Positions 1 to 6,309 of a DNA stretch of 40,049 nt are shown here, one piece after another. This DNA is from a virus. Position 1 is the first letter of the stretch. Every line of letters starts with the position of its first letter. The notes below the pieces were generated by a model. The model saw only the letters and a list, made by a program, of their open reading frames with translations. It was not told the DNA's origin and did no database searches. The DNA lies in the IMG/VR virus record IMGVR_UViG_3300048928_000245, positions 1 to 40,049 of that record, one strand, 5' to 3'. The position numbers and the translations under genes are program-made.

Positions 1-66
1 CCCCGACACCCAACATACATCCCTGATAAACTGCGCGCCATTCACCCCGCTGACTCAGACGCCCCA

Positions 67-135
67 ATGCCCCTACAAATCGCCCCACTCTCCCGCCGCT
101 TCTCCGTCGCCCCGATGATGGATTGGAGCTACTAA
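67..135 (+). pseudogene. dusA: dusA 5' remnant cut off by prophage insertion
   Basis: An ATG opens 22 codons reading MPLQIAPLSRRFSVAPMMDW before leaving the dusA frame and stopping at TAA. The part LSRRFSVAPMMDW matches the N-terminus of the intact gene at the right end. This is the original start of the host gene, separated from its body by the prophage. It probably keeps the native promoter and translation start, which now serve only a short peptide. Confidence 0.9.
109..127. other. attL core
   Basis: The 19 bases GCCCCGATGATGGATTGGA recur at 38689-38707 with one mismatch (G/C at position 6). The 13 bases ATGATGGATTGGA are identical. Downstream of them the left copy runs into non-dusA sequence and the right copy continues dusA, so crossover lies in or near this block. 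Integration at the 5' end of dusA is a known habit of one integrase family. Confidence 0.85.
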
Positions 136-137
136 CT

Positions 138-166
138 CTACAGGCCCTTAGATACGTACCCTGTAG
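138..166. repeat. Inverted repeat next to attL
   Basis: CTACAGG (138-144) and CCTGTAG (160-166) form a 7-bp inverted repeat with a 15-base spacer immediately inside the prophage. It could be an integrase or accessory-factor site, or a weak hairpin ending transcription from the dusA stub. No T-run follows. Confidence 0.4.
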
Positions 167-184
167 CGCAACACAAAAAAACCC

Positions 185-204
185 GTACCACTTCTGTACC
201 ACTC
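185..204. repeat. Left integrase arm-type sites
   Basis: GTACCACTT (185-193) and GTACCACTC (196-204) are direct repeats 11 bases apart, one helical turn. The same word occurs inverted three times beside the integrase start at 38525-38565. Presence of the repeat at both ends of the prophage near the att cores is the pattern expected for the N-terminal arm-binding domain of a tyrosine integrase. Confidence 0.65.
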
Positions 205-292
205 CCTTGCCAAGGACGGTAGCTCTTCGCACGTATCGGCTCCGCGAATATCCGCTGCTATTCTTCAAGCTTTAGTAACCAGGGCGATATTG

Positions 293-508
293 ATGGCGAG
301 CGAATACTCATTAGCGGATGTGCTGGAAAGGATGTATGAGAACCAACTCGCGTTAGAGGCGGCCATAATGGAGCTGGTGTTATGGACAGAAGAGCATGGC
401 GAATTGACGACTGGTGGAAACGTCCGTGGCGCCCTTCAAACACTTGGTGAGAATGCAGGCCATATCAAGCAAGGCTTAGCCAAGCTTAAAAAGCAGGATC
501 GCCCATGA
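293..508 (+). CDS. Small conserved phage protein, unknown function
   Basis: This predicts a 71-aa acidic, mostly helical protein beginning MASEYSLADVLERMYENQ. It contains no membrane segment or cysteine motif. The ATG at 293 is preferred over the TTG three bases upstream because AGGGCG lies 7 bases before it. I recognise similar short proteins near the ends of Pseudomonas prophages but know no function. It is the first gene inside attL, followed by a gap of about 340 bases. The minus-strand ORF over the same bases has no features of a gene. Confidence 0.7.
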   Translation: MASEYSLADVLERMYENQLALEAAIMELVLWTEEHGELTTGGNVRGALQTLGENAGHIKQGLAKLKKQDRP

Positions 509-540
509 TTAATTTAACGCCCATGCAGAAAGAGACTCAA

Positions 541-575
541 ACGTACCGGGCGTTCGAATCTCTCCTTCACCGCCA
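541..575 (+). other. tRNA-Ser 3'-end relic (T-arm to CCA)
   Basis: The stretch ending GTTCGAATCTCTCCTTCACCGCCA has the T-loop consensus GTTCGAATC, an acceptor strand and CCA. From memory it differs at about four of 34 positions from the 3' part of a Pseudomonas tRNA-Ser, including the end of the long variable arm. No 5' half is present upstream, so it is not a working tRNA gene. Such 3' tRNA pieces are typical att cores of elements that integrate into tRNA genes. It lies inside a prophage that itself targets dusA, so it may be a fossil of another element. Confidence 0.6.
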
Positions 576-651
576 AATCACGAAAACGTAAGCCATTGAT
601 TTTCCTAGAGAAAGTGGGCGGCTTGTAGTTTTTGGCGTTCGAAAAATGGCC

Positions 652-704
652 CCATGGGACCATCATGGGACTGTCGCGCTATTTTGGTGCGTTAGTGGTG
701 CGTC
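652..704 (+). repeat. Two pairs of direct repeats, 12-bp spaced
   Basis: CATGGGAC occurs at 653-660 and 664-671, about one turn apart. TGGTGCGT occurs at 685-692 and 697-704, exactly 12 bases apart. They follow the tRNA-Ser relic by about 80 bases and look like arm-type integrase sites of a second integration system. The rest of the 509-847 interval holds no convincing gene; an open frame beginning at 632 has no ribosome-binding site and covers these repeats. Confidence 0.45.
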
Positions 705-847
705 AAATACTGCGCTCTGTCTTGGTTTCTCAGCTAGCATCAAGACCGCTAAACCGATCTGTTTGGCGAGATTATTTCGGAGTTACAAATCTTCACTTCA
801 GTCAGATTTCAAGATTTGACTTCGCTAAATTGAGTAGGAGACTTCAT

Positions 848-1072
848 ATGTTCGAGCTTAAATCTATTGGGGATCTGGAAGCGCTTTTGAGAGCAGGTGC
901 TTCCTTTAGCATTGATGCGTCTATTAAGTCACAAGGGGACCTAGTGAAGATGGCTTCAGCGACCGCTCATGGTGGGGGAACTCTTACCCTAAGAGGGTTA
1001 ACGATAAAATCTCAAGGTGACTTGATAGCTATTGCTAGCGCTGGAAAGGGTAACGTTCATTTCACTGAATGA
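848..1072 (+). CDS. Small repeat protein, unknown function
   Basis: A 74-aa protein starts at the ATG preceded by TAGGAGAC. A longer upstream in-frame extension lacks a ribosome-binding site and runs through the repeat region, so it is rejected. The protein is built from about three degenerate units around residues 3-25, 26-51 and 52-74. Each carries a core like IKSQGDL followed by a small hydrophobic/alanine segment and a short beta-like tail; the last two units share IKSQGDL exactly. No enzyme motif is visible. It is separated by about 50 bases from the next small gene and both may be one transcript. Confidence 0.7.
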   Translation: MFELKSIGDLEALLRAGASFSIDASIKSQGDLVKMASATAHGGGTLTLRGLTIKSQGDLIAIASAGKGNVHFTE

Positions 1073-1122
1073 ATGCAAAGCTGAGCCTTAAGGACAGCGG
1101 CTTGAGTAAAGGAGTAGCGGTT

Positions 1123-1344
1123 ATGCAGTTACATGAAGTTGACGTAGTCAAAGAGCTTTTTAAGGTCAGAGAGGTGAATGAAGCGTTGACGGACGGCTGG
1201 CGGATAGTGGCAGTCGTCTCTTCTGTGAATCCTGAAGCTGGTAATGGGCAGTTGGTGTCGTGCTACGTGCTAGGCAAGAAGGTGAAGCAGACCGGTGTGA
1301 AGCTGACTGCAGAGGCGATCGCCAATGCACACAGGCCGAGATAG
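1123..1344 (+). CDS. Small hypothetical protein (DUF1737-like shape)
   Basis: The predicted product is 73 aa. The start at 1123 is chosen because AAAGGAG lies 8 bases upstream; an in-frame ATG at 1069 overlaps the previous stop but lacks a good site. The segment VNEALTDGWRIVAVV resembles the long-turn pattern 'NxxLxxGW.iv.vv' of short DUF1737-type proteins. That is only a resemblance. No membrane segment or catalytic motif is seen. It is followed by a GC-rich hairpin with a T-rich tail. Confidence 0.65.
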   Translation: MQLHEVDVVKELFKVREVNEALTDGWRIVAVVSSVNPEAGNGQLVSCYVLGKKVKQTGVKLTAEAIANAHRPR

Positions 1345-1395
1345 AGCATACGTTTCTAATAACGCCGCTTATGTTCAATGGCTCCCCACAACCAG

Positions 1396-1417
1396 GCCCG
1401 CTCCGGCGGGCTTTCTT
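1396..1417 (+). terminator. Intrinsic terminator
   Basis: GCCCGC (1396-1401), loop TCCG and GCGGGC (1406-1411) form a perfect 6-bp GC stem directly followed by TTTCTT. It is placed to end the small-gene transcript of 848-1344. Confidence 0.65.
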
Positions 1418-1501
1418 GCGCTTGGCGGAAACCAGCCACCGGGAGTCTGGTCTACCATTACCGCTGATAATGGCTGAGCATCACCGCTAAGGACGAGAGA
1501 C

Positions 1502-1792
1502 GTGTCGCTACCCATCACCGCAAGGCAGATGAATGCTCTAAGGGCGCTGCAAAGGAAGGACCCGGACCTGGGCGAGCTGGCGACCGCCATCGCGCTGGCC
1601 TTCGATGCGACGAAGATCGAGAACCCGCAAATGGCGCGGTTGATCCTGGAAAAAACCTGCCGTCGCATGATCGCCCGGCAACCCGGCAGCCATGAAGTAA
1701 TGATCCAGCACCTGACGACCTTCGGGGAGTTGAATTGCCTAACATCGGCGCAGGTCAGCGACTTTATCGACCGAGTTAGGAGGCACGTTTGA
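1502..1792 (+). CDS. Hypothetical phage protein, unknown function
   Basis: This predicts a 96-aa protein starting at GTG with AAGGACGAG just upstream. An alternative ATG lies at 1529 (MNALRALQ). The sequence is helix-rich (ELATAIALAF, RLILEKTCRRMIA, VSDFIDRVRRHV) with no transmembrane segment. I do not recognise the family. It stands alone between the terminator at 1396 and a long non-coding stretch, so it needs its own promoter, which I could not identify confidently. Confidence 0.55.
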   Translation: MSLPITARQMNALRALQRKDPDLGELATAIALAFDATKIENPQMARLILEKTCRRMIARQPGSHEVMIQHLTTFGELNCLTSAQVSDFIDRVRRHV

Positions 1793-1991
1793 TGTTGCAC
1801 CATGGTACTGATCGCCAGTGCCTGTCGCCCTGACTCCAACATCCCATGTAAACGTAAATATCTGACGCTGTGTGAGCGAGAGTGTGGGCGCGTGAACGCA
1901 ACGGTCGTGAGTACTGCGAATGCCGCATGCAGCTTCAAAAGCAGTCCGCCCTAGGCACCTCTCGCGTTTTCATGTTGACCCACGGGAAAGA

Positions 1992-2262
1992 GGTTAGGAG
2001 GGTTAGTTTTTTTCAGAGCGCCTTGAAAGCCTTGTCTGCTATGGCTTTTCGAAGGGTTGGCAAGGTTAGCTTTTGGGTTAGGTCTGGTTATTTCCTAACC
2101 TTTATTAGCGTTAAATACCCAATATATTAATTCCTTTAAAAACAGTATCTTACGGATTACTAACCTTTAACCTAACCCAACCTAACCCATCAAAGTTAGG
2201 TCTCAAGCCCAACAAACACGGGCCTTCCAAGCCCCAATCCCCCCTGCAAAAAAAAACTAACC
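1992..2262. repeat. GGTTAGG/CCTAACC iteron-like array around AT-rich core
   Basis: GGTTAG(G) occurs on the plus strand at 1992, 2001, 2064 and 2076, with a partial copy at 2086. It occurs inverted (CCTAACC or CTAACC) at 2094, 2160, 2171, 2181 and 2257, with one more plus-strand copy, GTTAGG, ending at 2200. The 60 bases 2101-2160 between the two arms are strongly AT-rich for this GC-rich replicon. Two stretches, near 1982-2017 and, inverted, near 2250-2272, share CGGGAAANAGGTTAG plus a T-run. An array of short repeats beside AT-rich DNA is the usual look of a replication origin or a cooperative operator. Confidence 0.6.
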
Positions 2263-2573
2263 TTTTTCCCGAGGCACCTACTAATTTCAGCCGCTCGTGC
2301 GTGCTTATAAGCGTTGCGTAAAACATCAACCCTCGCAGGGTTCCGCAGGTTTCTGCCCGCTCTAAAACACCAAGCAGGCGCTCAGCCTGAGCCGCCGAGA
2401 GGGGTCCGCAGGTGTGCAGAAAAAACGACCCATTTAGCCCGCAGGCGAGGTGGGGGGACGACGGCGCGCGCCGGGTGATGAAGCACGTCACTGCCCCGCT
2501 GTAGCACGCCTGTACCCCACTTGTAGCATGTCAACTCCCCCTTTCCGTCGACAGCGCGTAGGCCGTCGCCCAC
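2150..2573 (-). pseudogene. Possible decayed gene, minus strand
   Basis: Two overlapping minus-strand frames look partly protein-like. One (2491-2150) contains LSAAQAERLLGVLERAE followed by FYATLISTHERLKL; it is preceded in frame by an early TGA. The other (2573-2382) stops at TGA and then stays open to 2196. Neither has a convincing start with a ribosome-binding site. They could be remnants of one gene or chance frames within the inverted-repeat segment. Confidence 0.25.
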
Positions 2574-2602
2574 GCAGCCTTGAAAGGCCCGTGTTTATTG
2601 GG
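2208..2602. repeat. 395-bp segment bounded by 24-bp inverted repeats
   Basis: The bases 2208-2231 (CCCAACAAACACGGGCCTTC and four more) are repeated inverted at 2579-2602 with 22 of 24 matches. The segment between carries no intact gene. That is the layout of a miniature inverted-repeat element, but no target duplication is visible at the edges. Alternatively it is a large cruciform-capable regulatory region. Confidence 0.4.
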
Positions 2603-2774
2603 CCGTGCAGCCGCTTACGCTTGCTGTGACACCCTGCAAATGCTATGTTGGGCTGGGTTTTTTCATGCTGATGAAGGGCAAACCTTCACCTATCCAAGCT
2701 GAATTTTCCGGCCCAATCACTCCTCCCCCTTACAGCTCGTCGCCTCAAATCGCGTCGCGCTCAAACGTCATCTA

Positions 2775-2790
2775 CTGTATGTGCATACAG
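2775..2790. promoter_or_regulatory. LexA box (SOS operator)
   Basis: CTGTATGTGCATACAG fits the CTGT-N8-ACAG LexA consensus and extends as TACTG...CAGTA. It ends 16 bases before the ATG at 2807, so LexA binding would block the promoter of the two-gene operon 2807-3851. Confidence 0.85.
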
Positions 2791-2806
2791 TATTGGATTC
2801 ATACCC

Positions 2807-3145
2807 ATGAACGATGATGACGACACCCTCGGATGGCTTGGCCTCCCCACCCCACTGCAGATGTACCGACAGCATTGCCGTTTACTGGAGAACGAGATCC
2901 AGGAACTAAACCTGCATTTACGCAAAGCTCGGGAGGATGTTTTCGAAATCAGTCAGATGTTGCTGGCTACGCAGGCGAAGAACGCCGAGTTCGCCGGATA
3001 CCTCCGTCAGAGAGGCGGTGAAGCGGCTGAGATGCGAAAGCACATCAACACGCTGACTACCTCATTGGGAGCGAGTCAGCGTGAAGTCGAACGCTTGAAG
3101 CGAATCGTCAACGAGATGAGACCTCGACCGACCACGGTTGTCTAA
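2807..3145 (+). CDS. SOS-controlled coiled-coil protein, unknown function
   Basis: The product is 112 aa. Residues about 20-105 form heptad-rich helix (LLENEIQELNLHLRKAREDV, LGASQREVERLKRIVNEM), predicting a coiled coil and probable dimer. There is no membrane segment or enzyme motif. It is the first gene after a LexA box and lies 25 bases upstream of the HMCES/YedK-like gene, so the two are likely co-induced by DNA damage. Its role may be linked to DNA damage or to prophage induction, but that is inference from position only. Confidence 0.8.
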   Translation: MNDDDDTLGWLGLPTPLQMYRQHCRLLENEIQELNLHLRKAREDVFEISQMLLATQAKNAEFAGYLRQRGGEAAEMRKHINTLTTSLGASQREVERLKRIVNEMRPRPTTVV

Positions 3146-3170
3146 GATCAAACGGAAAGAGGGTTGGGCC

Positions 3171-3851
3171 ATGTGCGGAAGACTTTCGCAGTACCGAGGA
3201 ATTCACGACTTTGTTGCGGCATTGAGTATGCCCAATGCCCTGGCAAACTCCGTGGGTGATCAATCCATCGAACGCTACAACGTGGCACCAACGACTGAAG
3301 TTGCTTTGTTACACCTACAGGGCGACTTACTGCACGCCGATCCGGTGCGTTGGGGTTGGCGACCACATTGGGCGAAGGATCGCGCCGCGCCGATCAATGC
3401 ACGCGTGGAGAAGGTCGCCCACGGCCCTTTCTTCCGTGCGATTTGGCCTCACCGAGCGATCACGCCTATCGACAATTGGTTTGAGTGGGTAGATGAAGGT
3501 GGCCCCAAGAAACAGCCCTACCTGATCCGTAGGCGAGACGGCTCACCCATCTTGTGCGCGGCCATCGGCCAACTACCAGACGCTGATGAAGGCCCAGGCG
3601 AGCATGACGGATTTGTGATCATCACCGCCGACAGTGCTGGCGGCATGGTGGACATTCACGATAGGAGGCCCGTGGTATTGGCACCGGACCTCGCCTGCGA
3701 ATGGCTGGACCCGGTCACACCAAAAGAGCGCGCCGAGCAGATGGTGTTGCATCAGGGCGAACCGTCCGAAGTCTTTGAGTGGTTCAAGGTCGATACAGCC
3801 GTGGGCAACGTGAAAAACAAGGGTGCCAGTTTGATTCAGCCAGTAACTTAG
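3171..3851 (+). CDS. SOS response-associated peptidase/HMCES family (YedK-like)
   Basis: This predicts a 226-aa SRAP-domain protein that in known members forms a covalent thiazolidine link with abasic sites in single-stranded DNA. The start MCGR is fixed by the need for Cys2 after methionine removal; GAGGG lies upstream. The family residues are visible: Cys2, RYNVAPT (Asn37), NARVE (Asn76), WFEW (Glu105) and DIHDRRP (His163). Length matches E. coli YedK (about 222 aa). The gene is in a LexA-box operon with the coiled-coil gene. A phage copy would protect abasic sites during host DNA damage or phage replication. Catalytic residues are complete, so it should be active. Confidence 0.95.
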   Translation: MCGRLSQYRGIHDFVAALSMPNALANSVGDQSIERYNVAPTTEVALLHLQGDLLHADPVRWGWRPHWAKDRAAPINARVEKVAHGPFFRAIWPHRAITPIDNWFEWVDEGGPKKQPYLIRRRDGSPILCAAIGQLPDADEGPGEHDGFVIITADSAGGMVDIHDRRPVVLAPDLACEWLDPVTPKERAEQMVLHQGEPSEVFEWFKVDTAVGNVKNKGASLIQPVT

Positions 3852-4110
3852 AATCGCCCTTCCAATGCTGCTAGCTCCCAGTTCATGATCGCCAATTCTC
3901 CGCTGACTCCGGCCTTGCCTTTACGCTAATTCCTCGTGCTGTAGCGAATCTTCACGATCTCAGAGTCGGAACCACCTCTAGAAAACGCACCAAGCCGGTG
4001 CAAATATATATGGGCTTGTGCTTCTTGTAGGCAGTTTGCACAGGTGATAGCTTTCGCTAACTCGCGTGGGCGCAGTGATACGTTGTGTCACTCCCTTTAC
4101 TGGCCTGAAG
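3852..4110. other. Intergenic stretch, no gene seen
   Basis: The bases between the YedK-like gene and the RelA/SpoT-domain gene carry no open frame with a ribosome-binding site and no clear terminator. Composition becomes more AT-rich towards 4000, matching the following gene, and may mark the edge of an acquired segment. Confidence 0.5.
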
Positions 4111-4138
4111 TTGAACGCCTTGGCTGGAAACTTAATAA
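4111..4138 (+). promoter_or_regulatory. Likely sigma70 promoter of the RelA/SpoT-domain gene
   Basis: TTGAAC (4111-4116), a 16-base spacer and TAATAA (4133-4138) match -35 and -10 boxes. They would start RNA near 4145, just before the AAAGGAAG ribosome-binding site at 4146-4153. This gives the gene its own promoter, as expected for a cargo gene expressed in the lysogen. Confidence 0.55.
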
Positions 4139-4159
4139 ATCATCTAAAGGAAGTAGAAA

Positions 4160-5233
4160 ATGATCCAAGAAGCAATTTATCCTGGGGGGTCAAGGAAACG
4201 CGTCAGCAAGGCTGGGGATAACGTTAGAGCCGGAAATGCCAACAAAGAAGATCTAGACACTATCGAAGAGTGGCGAGCAGCGCATCGTGGGGTATTGAAC
4301 ACCTTTCAAGCTATTTTGCGCACTCGGACTAAATTTACAGAAATCATTGTTGCTCAACGCCACAAGCGTAAAAATACAATATTCGACAAATTAAGTCGCC
4401 TTCCAGGAATGAAACTAGCTCGAATGGATGACGTTGCAGGATGCCGTCTTATTTTTCAGAGCATCGAAGATCTTTACGCGTTTCGCGAAAAATTTCATAA
4501 AGCTCGTTTCAAACACAAACGCAGAAACGACGAAAACAAATATCACTACATCAACTACCCAAAAGATACTGGCTACAGAGGTATTCATGATGTTTATGAA
4601 TACGATGTAAATTCGTTGGCCGGCCAGAATCTTGCGGGTCTATATATTGAGATCCAATATAGGACACTAGTACAACATGCGTGGGCAACCGCCATTGAGG
4701 TAATAGGTTTCATCACCGAGAGCCAACCAAAATTCAAACAAGGCGACAGGCGCTACGAGCATGCGATGGCGCTCGCTAGCGAAATACTTGCTCGCGCGCA
4801 TGAAGGTCTAAAGGGGCCTTTTCCTAACCTCACCGACCGCGATCTACTTGAAGAGTTTCTAACTTTAGATAAAGAGCTATCACTACTACAAACGCTACGC
4901 GGCCTTAATGAAGCCAAAGGAGAAATTTCTGACAAGCGTAATACAATTTTGATTTTTTCTGAAACAGGAGAATTGGAAGTAAAAAGCTATCGAGATGCAC
5001 CAGATGCGTTGCGAGCGCTTTTTGAGCTGGAAAAACAGATGCCCAACAAAGATATTGTATTGGTAAGAGCAGACTCAAGCGAAGAAGTTAGGTTGGCATT
5101 TCGAAACTACTTCTCAGATGCTCGTGAATTCATCAGGCTATTGGACGATGCATGTGACAAGCTTGGTGGGCACCAAGGTGATCGGCTTGCAGAATATGCC
5201 GGGTTGCTGGGTAAATTTGAAGGGGCGGATTAA
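4160..5233 (+). CDS. RelA/SpoT nucleotidyltransferase-domain protein
   Basis: The protein is 357 aa. Residues about 60-185 form a RelA/SpoT synthetase domain: basic ATP-binding segment QRHKRKNTIFDKL (66-78), DDVAGCR with the metal-binding Asp91, G-loop TGYRGIHDVYEY (137-148) and YIEIQYRTL with the catalytic Glu164. All hallmark residues are kept, so it should transfer pyrophosphate to a nucleotide or a tRNA end. The N-terminus has no HD hydrolase domain and the C-terminus (about 190-357) is helical and unrecognised, without TGS or ACT domains. It therefore resembles small alarmone synthetases or toxSAS/CapRel-type toxins. Base composition is clearly more AT-rich than the phage genes. Alone near attL, it is probably a defence or lysogen-fitness gene; no antitoxin is obvious. 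Confidence 0.88.
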   Translation: MIQEAIYPGGSRKRVSKAGDNVRAGNANKEDLDTIEEWRAAHRGVLNTFQAILRTRTKFTEIIVAQRHKRKNTIFDKLSRLPGMKLARMDDVAGCRLIFQSIEDLYAFREKFHKARFKHKRRNDENKYHYINYPKDTGYRGIHDVYEYDVNSLAGQNLAGLYIEIQYRTLVQHAWATAIEVIGFITESQPKFKQGDRRYEHAMALASEILARAHEGLKGPFPNLTDRDLLEEFLTLDKELSLLQTLRGLNEAKGEISDKRNTILIFSETGELEVKSYRDAPDALRALFELEKQMPNKDIVLVRADSSEEVRLAFRNYFSDAREFIRLLDDACDKLGGHQGDRLAEYAGLLGKFEGAD

Positions 5234-5271
5234 TAATCCGCCAGGGTTTAAGGGGAGAGTTAAAGCTCCCC
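5224..5271. terminator. Hairpins between convergent genes
   Basis: GGCGGATT-AAT-AATCCGCC (5224-5242) overlaps the stop of the RelA/SpoT-domain gene. GGGGAG and CTCCCC (5252-5257/5266-5271) form a second hairpin at the end of the portal gene. They lie between converging transcripts and probably act as terminators, though T-runs are short. Confidence 0.5.
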
Positions 5272-6309
5272 ACCAATCTCGTAAGGTTTGAAAGATATTA
5301 CTTCCTCGCCAAGCCACTCATTCACCTGCGCCATACGCGCCTGAATCGGCTCCAGTTCATTGGCCGCATAAATCTGCGCCGCCTCCCTGATCGACCCAAA
5401 CCCACCCGCGTTCTGCGGCACAATACCCATCAACTGCGGCGGAATGCGCAAGCTGGCTAGCACGTCGTCGCGGGTCTGGTTTTTGATCGAGTTGAATTCG
5501 TCCTTGGCCGTTACTTCGCTGACCGGAATGATCTGCAACCCGTCCTTCTTGCCGTTCGGCGAATACACGAACAGGTTGCGGAAGTTGCCAGGCCCCTTGG
5601 AATCCTTCAGCGCCTTGCGCAGGGAATCGACATCCGCTTCGTTCTGCGCGGCGTCGGTCATGTAAAGAATGAAGCCAGCATGACTACCGTTCTCGTAATA
5701 CTTCCGGCGAAACAGTGTGGCCGACTCATTCAACAACGCCGACTGCAACGCGCTGATCCACTCAGGCAGTCCGTATACCTCCTGGTGCAGATCCGCCTCT
5801 CGCAGATGAAAGACCGTGCCCGGTTCAAATTCATGTTCCTCCTTCCAGCCCTGGACCATGAACTGCCGCCCGTCTTTACCCGAACGCATGTATTTCGCCA
5901 ATGGCGGCACCAGCTCACGCACCGGCCCGAGCATCGAGCGTCGGCCTTCCAGATAGCCATTGCCCAGGCACAGGAAGTCCAGGGCGAACTGTTCGAACGC
6001 TGCCCGCGACAGCAGCCGGTGGGGAATGAAGGTTTTGCTCAGCAAGTTGCGCTTGAACATCAGCCCCGAGTGAAGGTGCACGCTGGAGCCCACAGACCGT
6101 GCCAGGCCGTCCAGCGACAGCGGCGGCTCGTACCACCGCCCGTTAAACCAGCACTCCAGATAATCAAACACTTCCCGGCCACTAAGCACCGGTGATGGAT
6201 CGCCAAAGCTGAACGCCTCCATCTTGCTATCACTGCGCGGAATGAACTCCTGCGTTGCAACCGTGGAAGCCTGGGCCACTTGCTTGGTATTTCTGCGGCG
6301 GTTCGACAT
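5260..6309 (-). CDS. Q: Phage portal protein (P2 gpQ family)
   Basis: The 349-aa protein begins MSNRRRNTKQ and contains PBSX/P2 portal signatures such as CLGNGYLE, GFILYMTDA, NQTRDDVLASLRIPPQLMGI and the C-terminal FEPI-like region LEPIQARM. It forms the ring through which DNA enters the head. The ATG at 6309 overlaps the terminase stop (TGATG), so translation is coupled; an upstream in-frame extension is rejected. Size matches P2 gpQ (344 aa). With P it forms the leftward late operon. Confidence 0.95.
   Translation of the reverse strand: MSNRRRNTKQVAQASTVATQEFIPRSDSKMEAFSFGDPSPVLSGREVFDYLECWFNGRWYEPPLSLDGLARSVGSSVHLHSGLMFKRNLLSKTFIPHRLLSRAAFEQFALDFLCLGNGYLEGRRSMLGPVRELVPPLAKYMRSGKDGRQFMVQGWKEEHEFEPGTVFHLREADLHQEVYGLPEWISALQSALLNESATLFRRKYYENGSHAGFILYMTDAAQNEADVDSLRKALKDSKGPGNFRNLFVYSPNGKKDGLQIIPVSEVTAKDEFNSIKNQTRDDVLASLRIPPQLMGIVPQNAGGFGSIREAAQIYAANELEPIQARMAQVNEWLGEEVISFKPYEIGGEL

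Larger units (their letters stand above)
1793..2774. other. Long stretch without a convincing gene
   Basis: About 1 kb holds no well-supported coding region. It contains a dense GGTTAGG/CCTAACC array around an AT-rich core (1992-2262), a 395-base segment bounded by a 24-base inverted repeat (2208-2602), and broken minus-strand reading frames (2150-2573). Short open frames at 1882-2130 (+) and 2605-2817 (+) lack ribosome-binding sites and protein-like composition. Confidence 0.6.

Noticed and set aside
541-575. Functional tRNA-Ser gene
   Set aside because: Only the 3' part is present; D-arm, anticodon and 5' acceptor strand are missing upstream.
632-847. N-terminal extension of the small repeat protein
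   Set aside because: The extension crosses the paired direct repeats and lacks a ribosome-binding site, whereas ATG 848 has a strong one.
1882-2130. 82-aa plus-strand frame through the GGTTAGG array
   Set aside because: No ribosome-binding site; its C-terminal half is a translation of the repeat array.
1992-2262. Telomere-like repeats of a linear plasmid prophage
   Set aside because: The element is integrated with att sites and an integrase; no protelomerase is present and the repeats are irregularly spaced.
2605-2817. 70-aa plus-strand frame before the LexA box
   Set aside because: No start signal, runs through the LexA operator and has non-protein-like composition.
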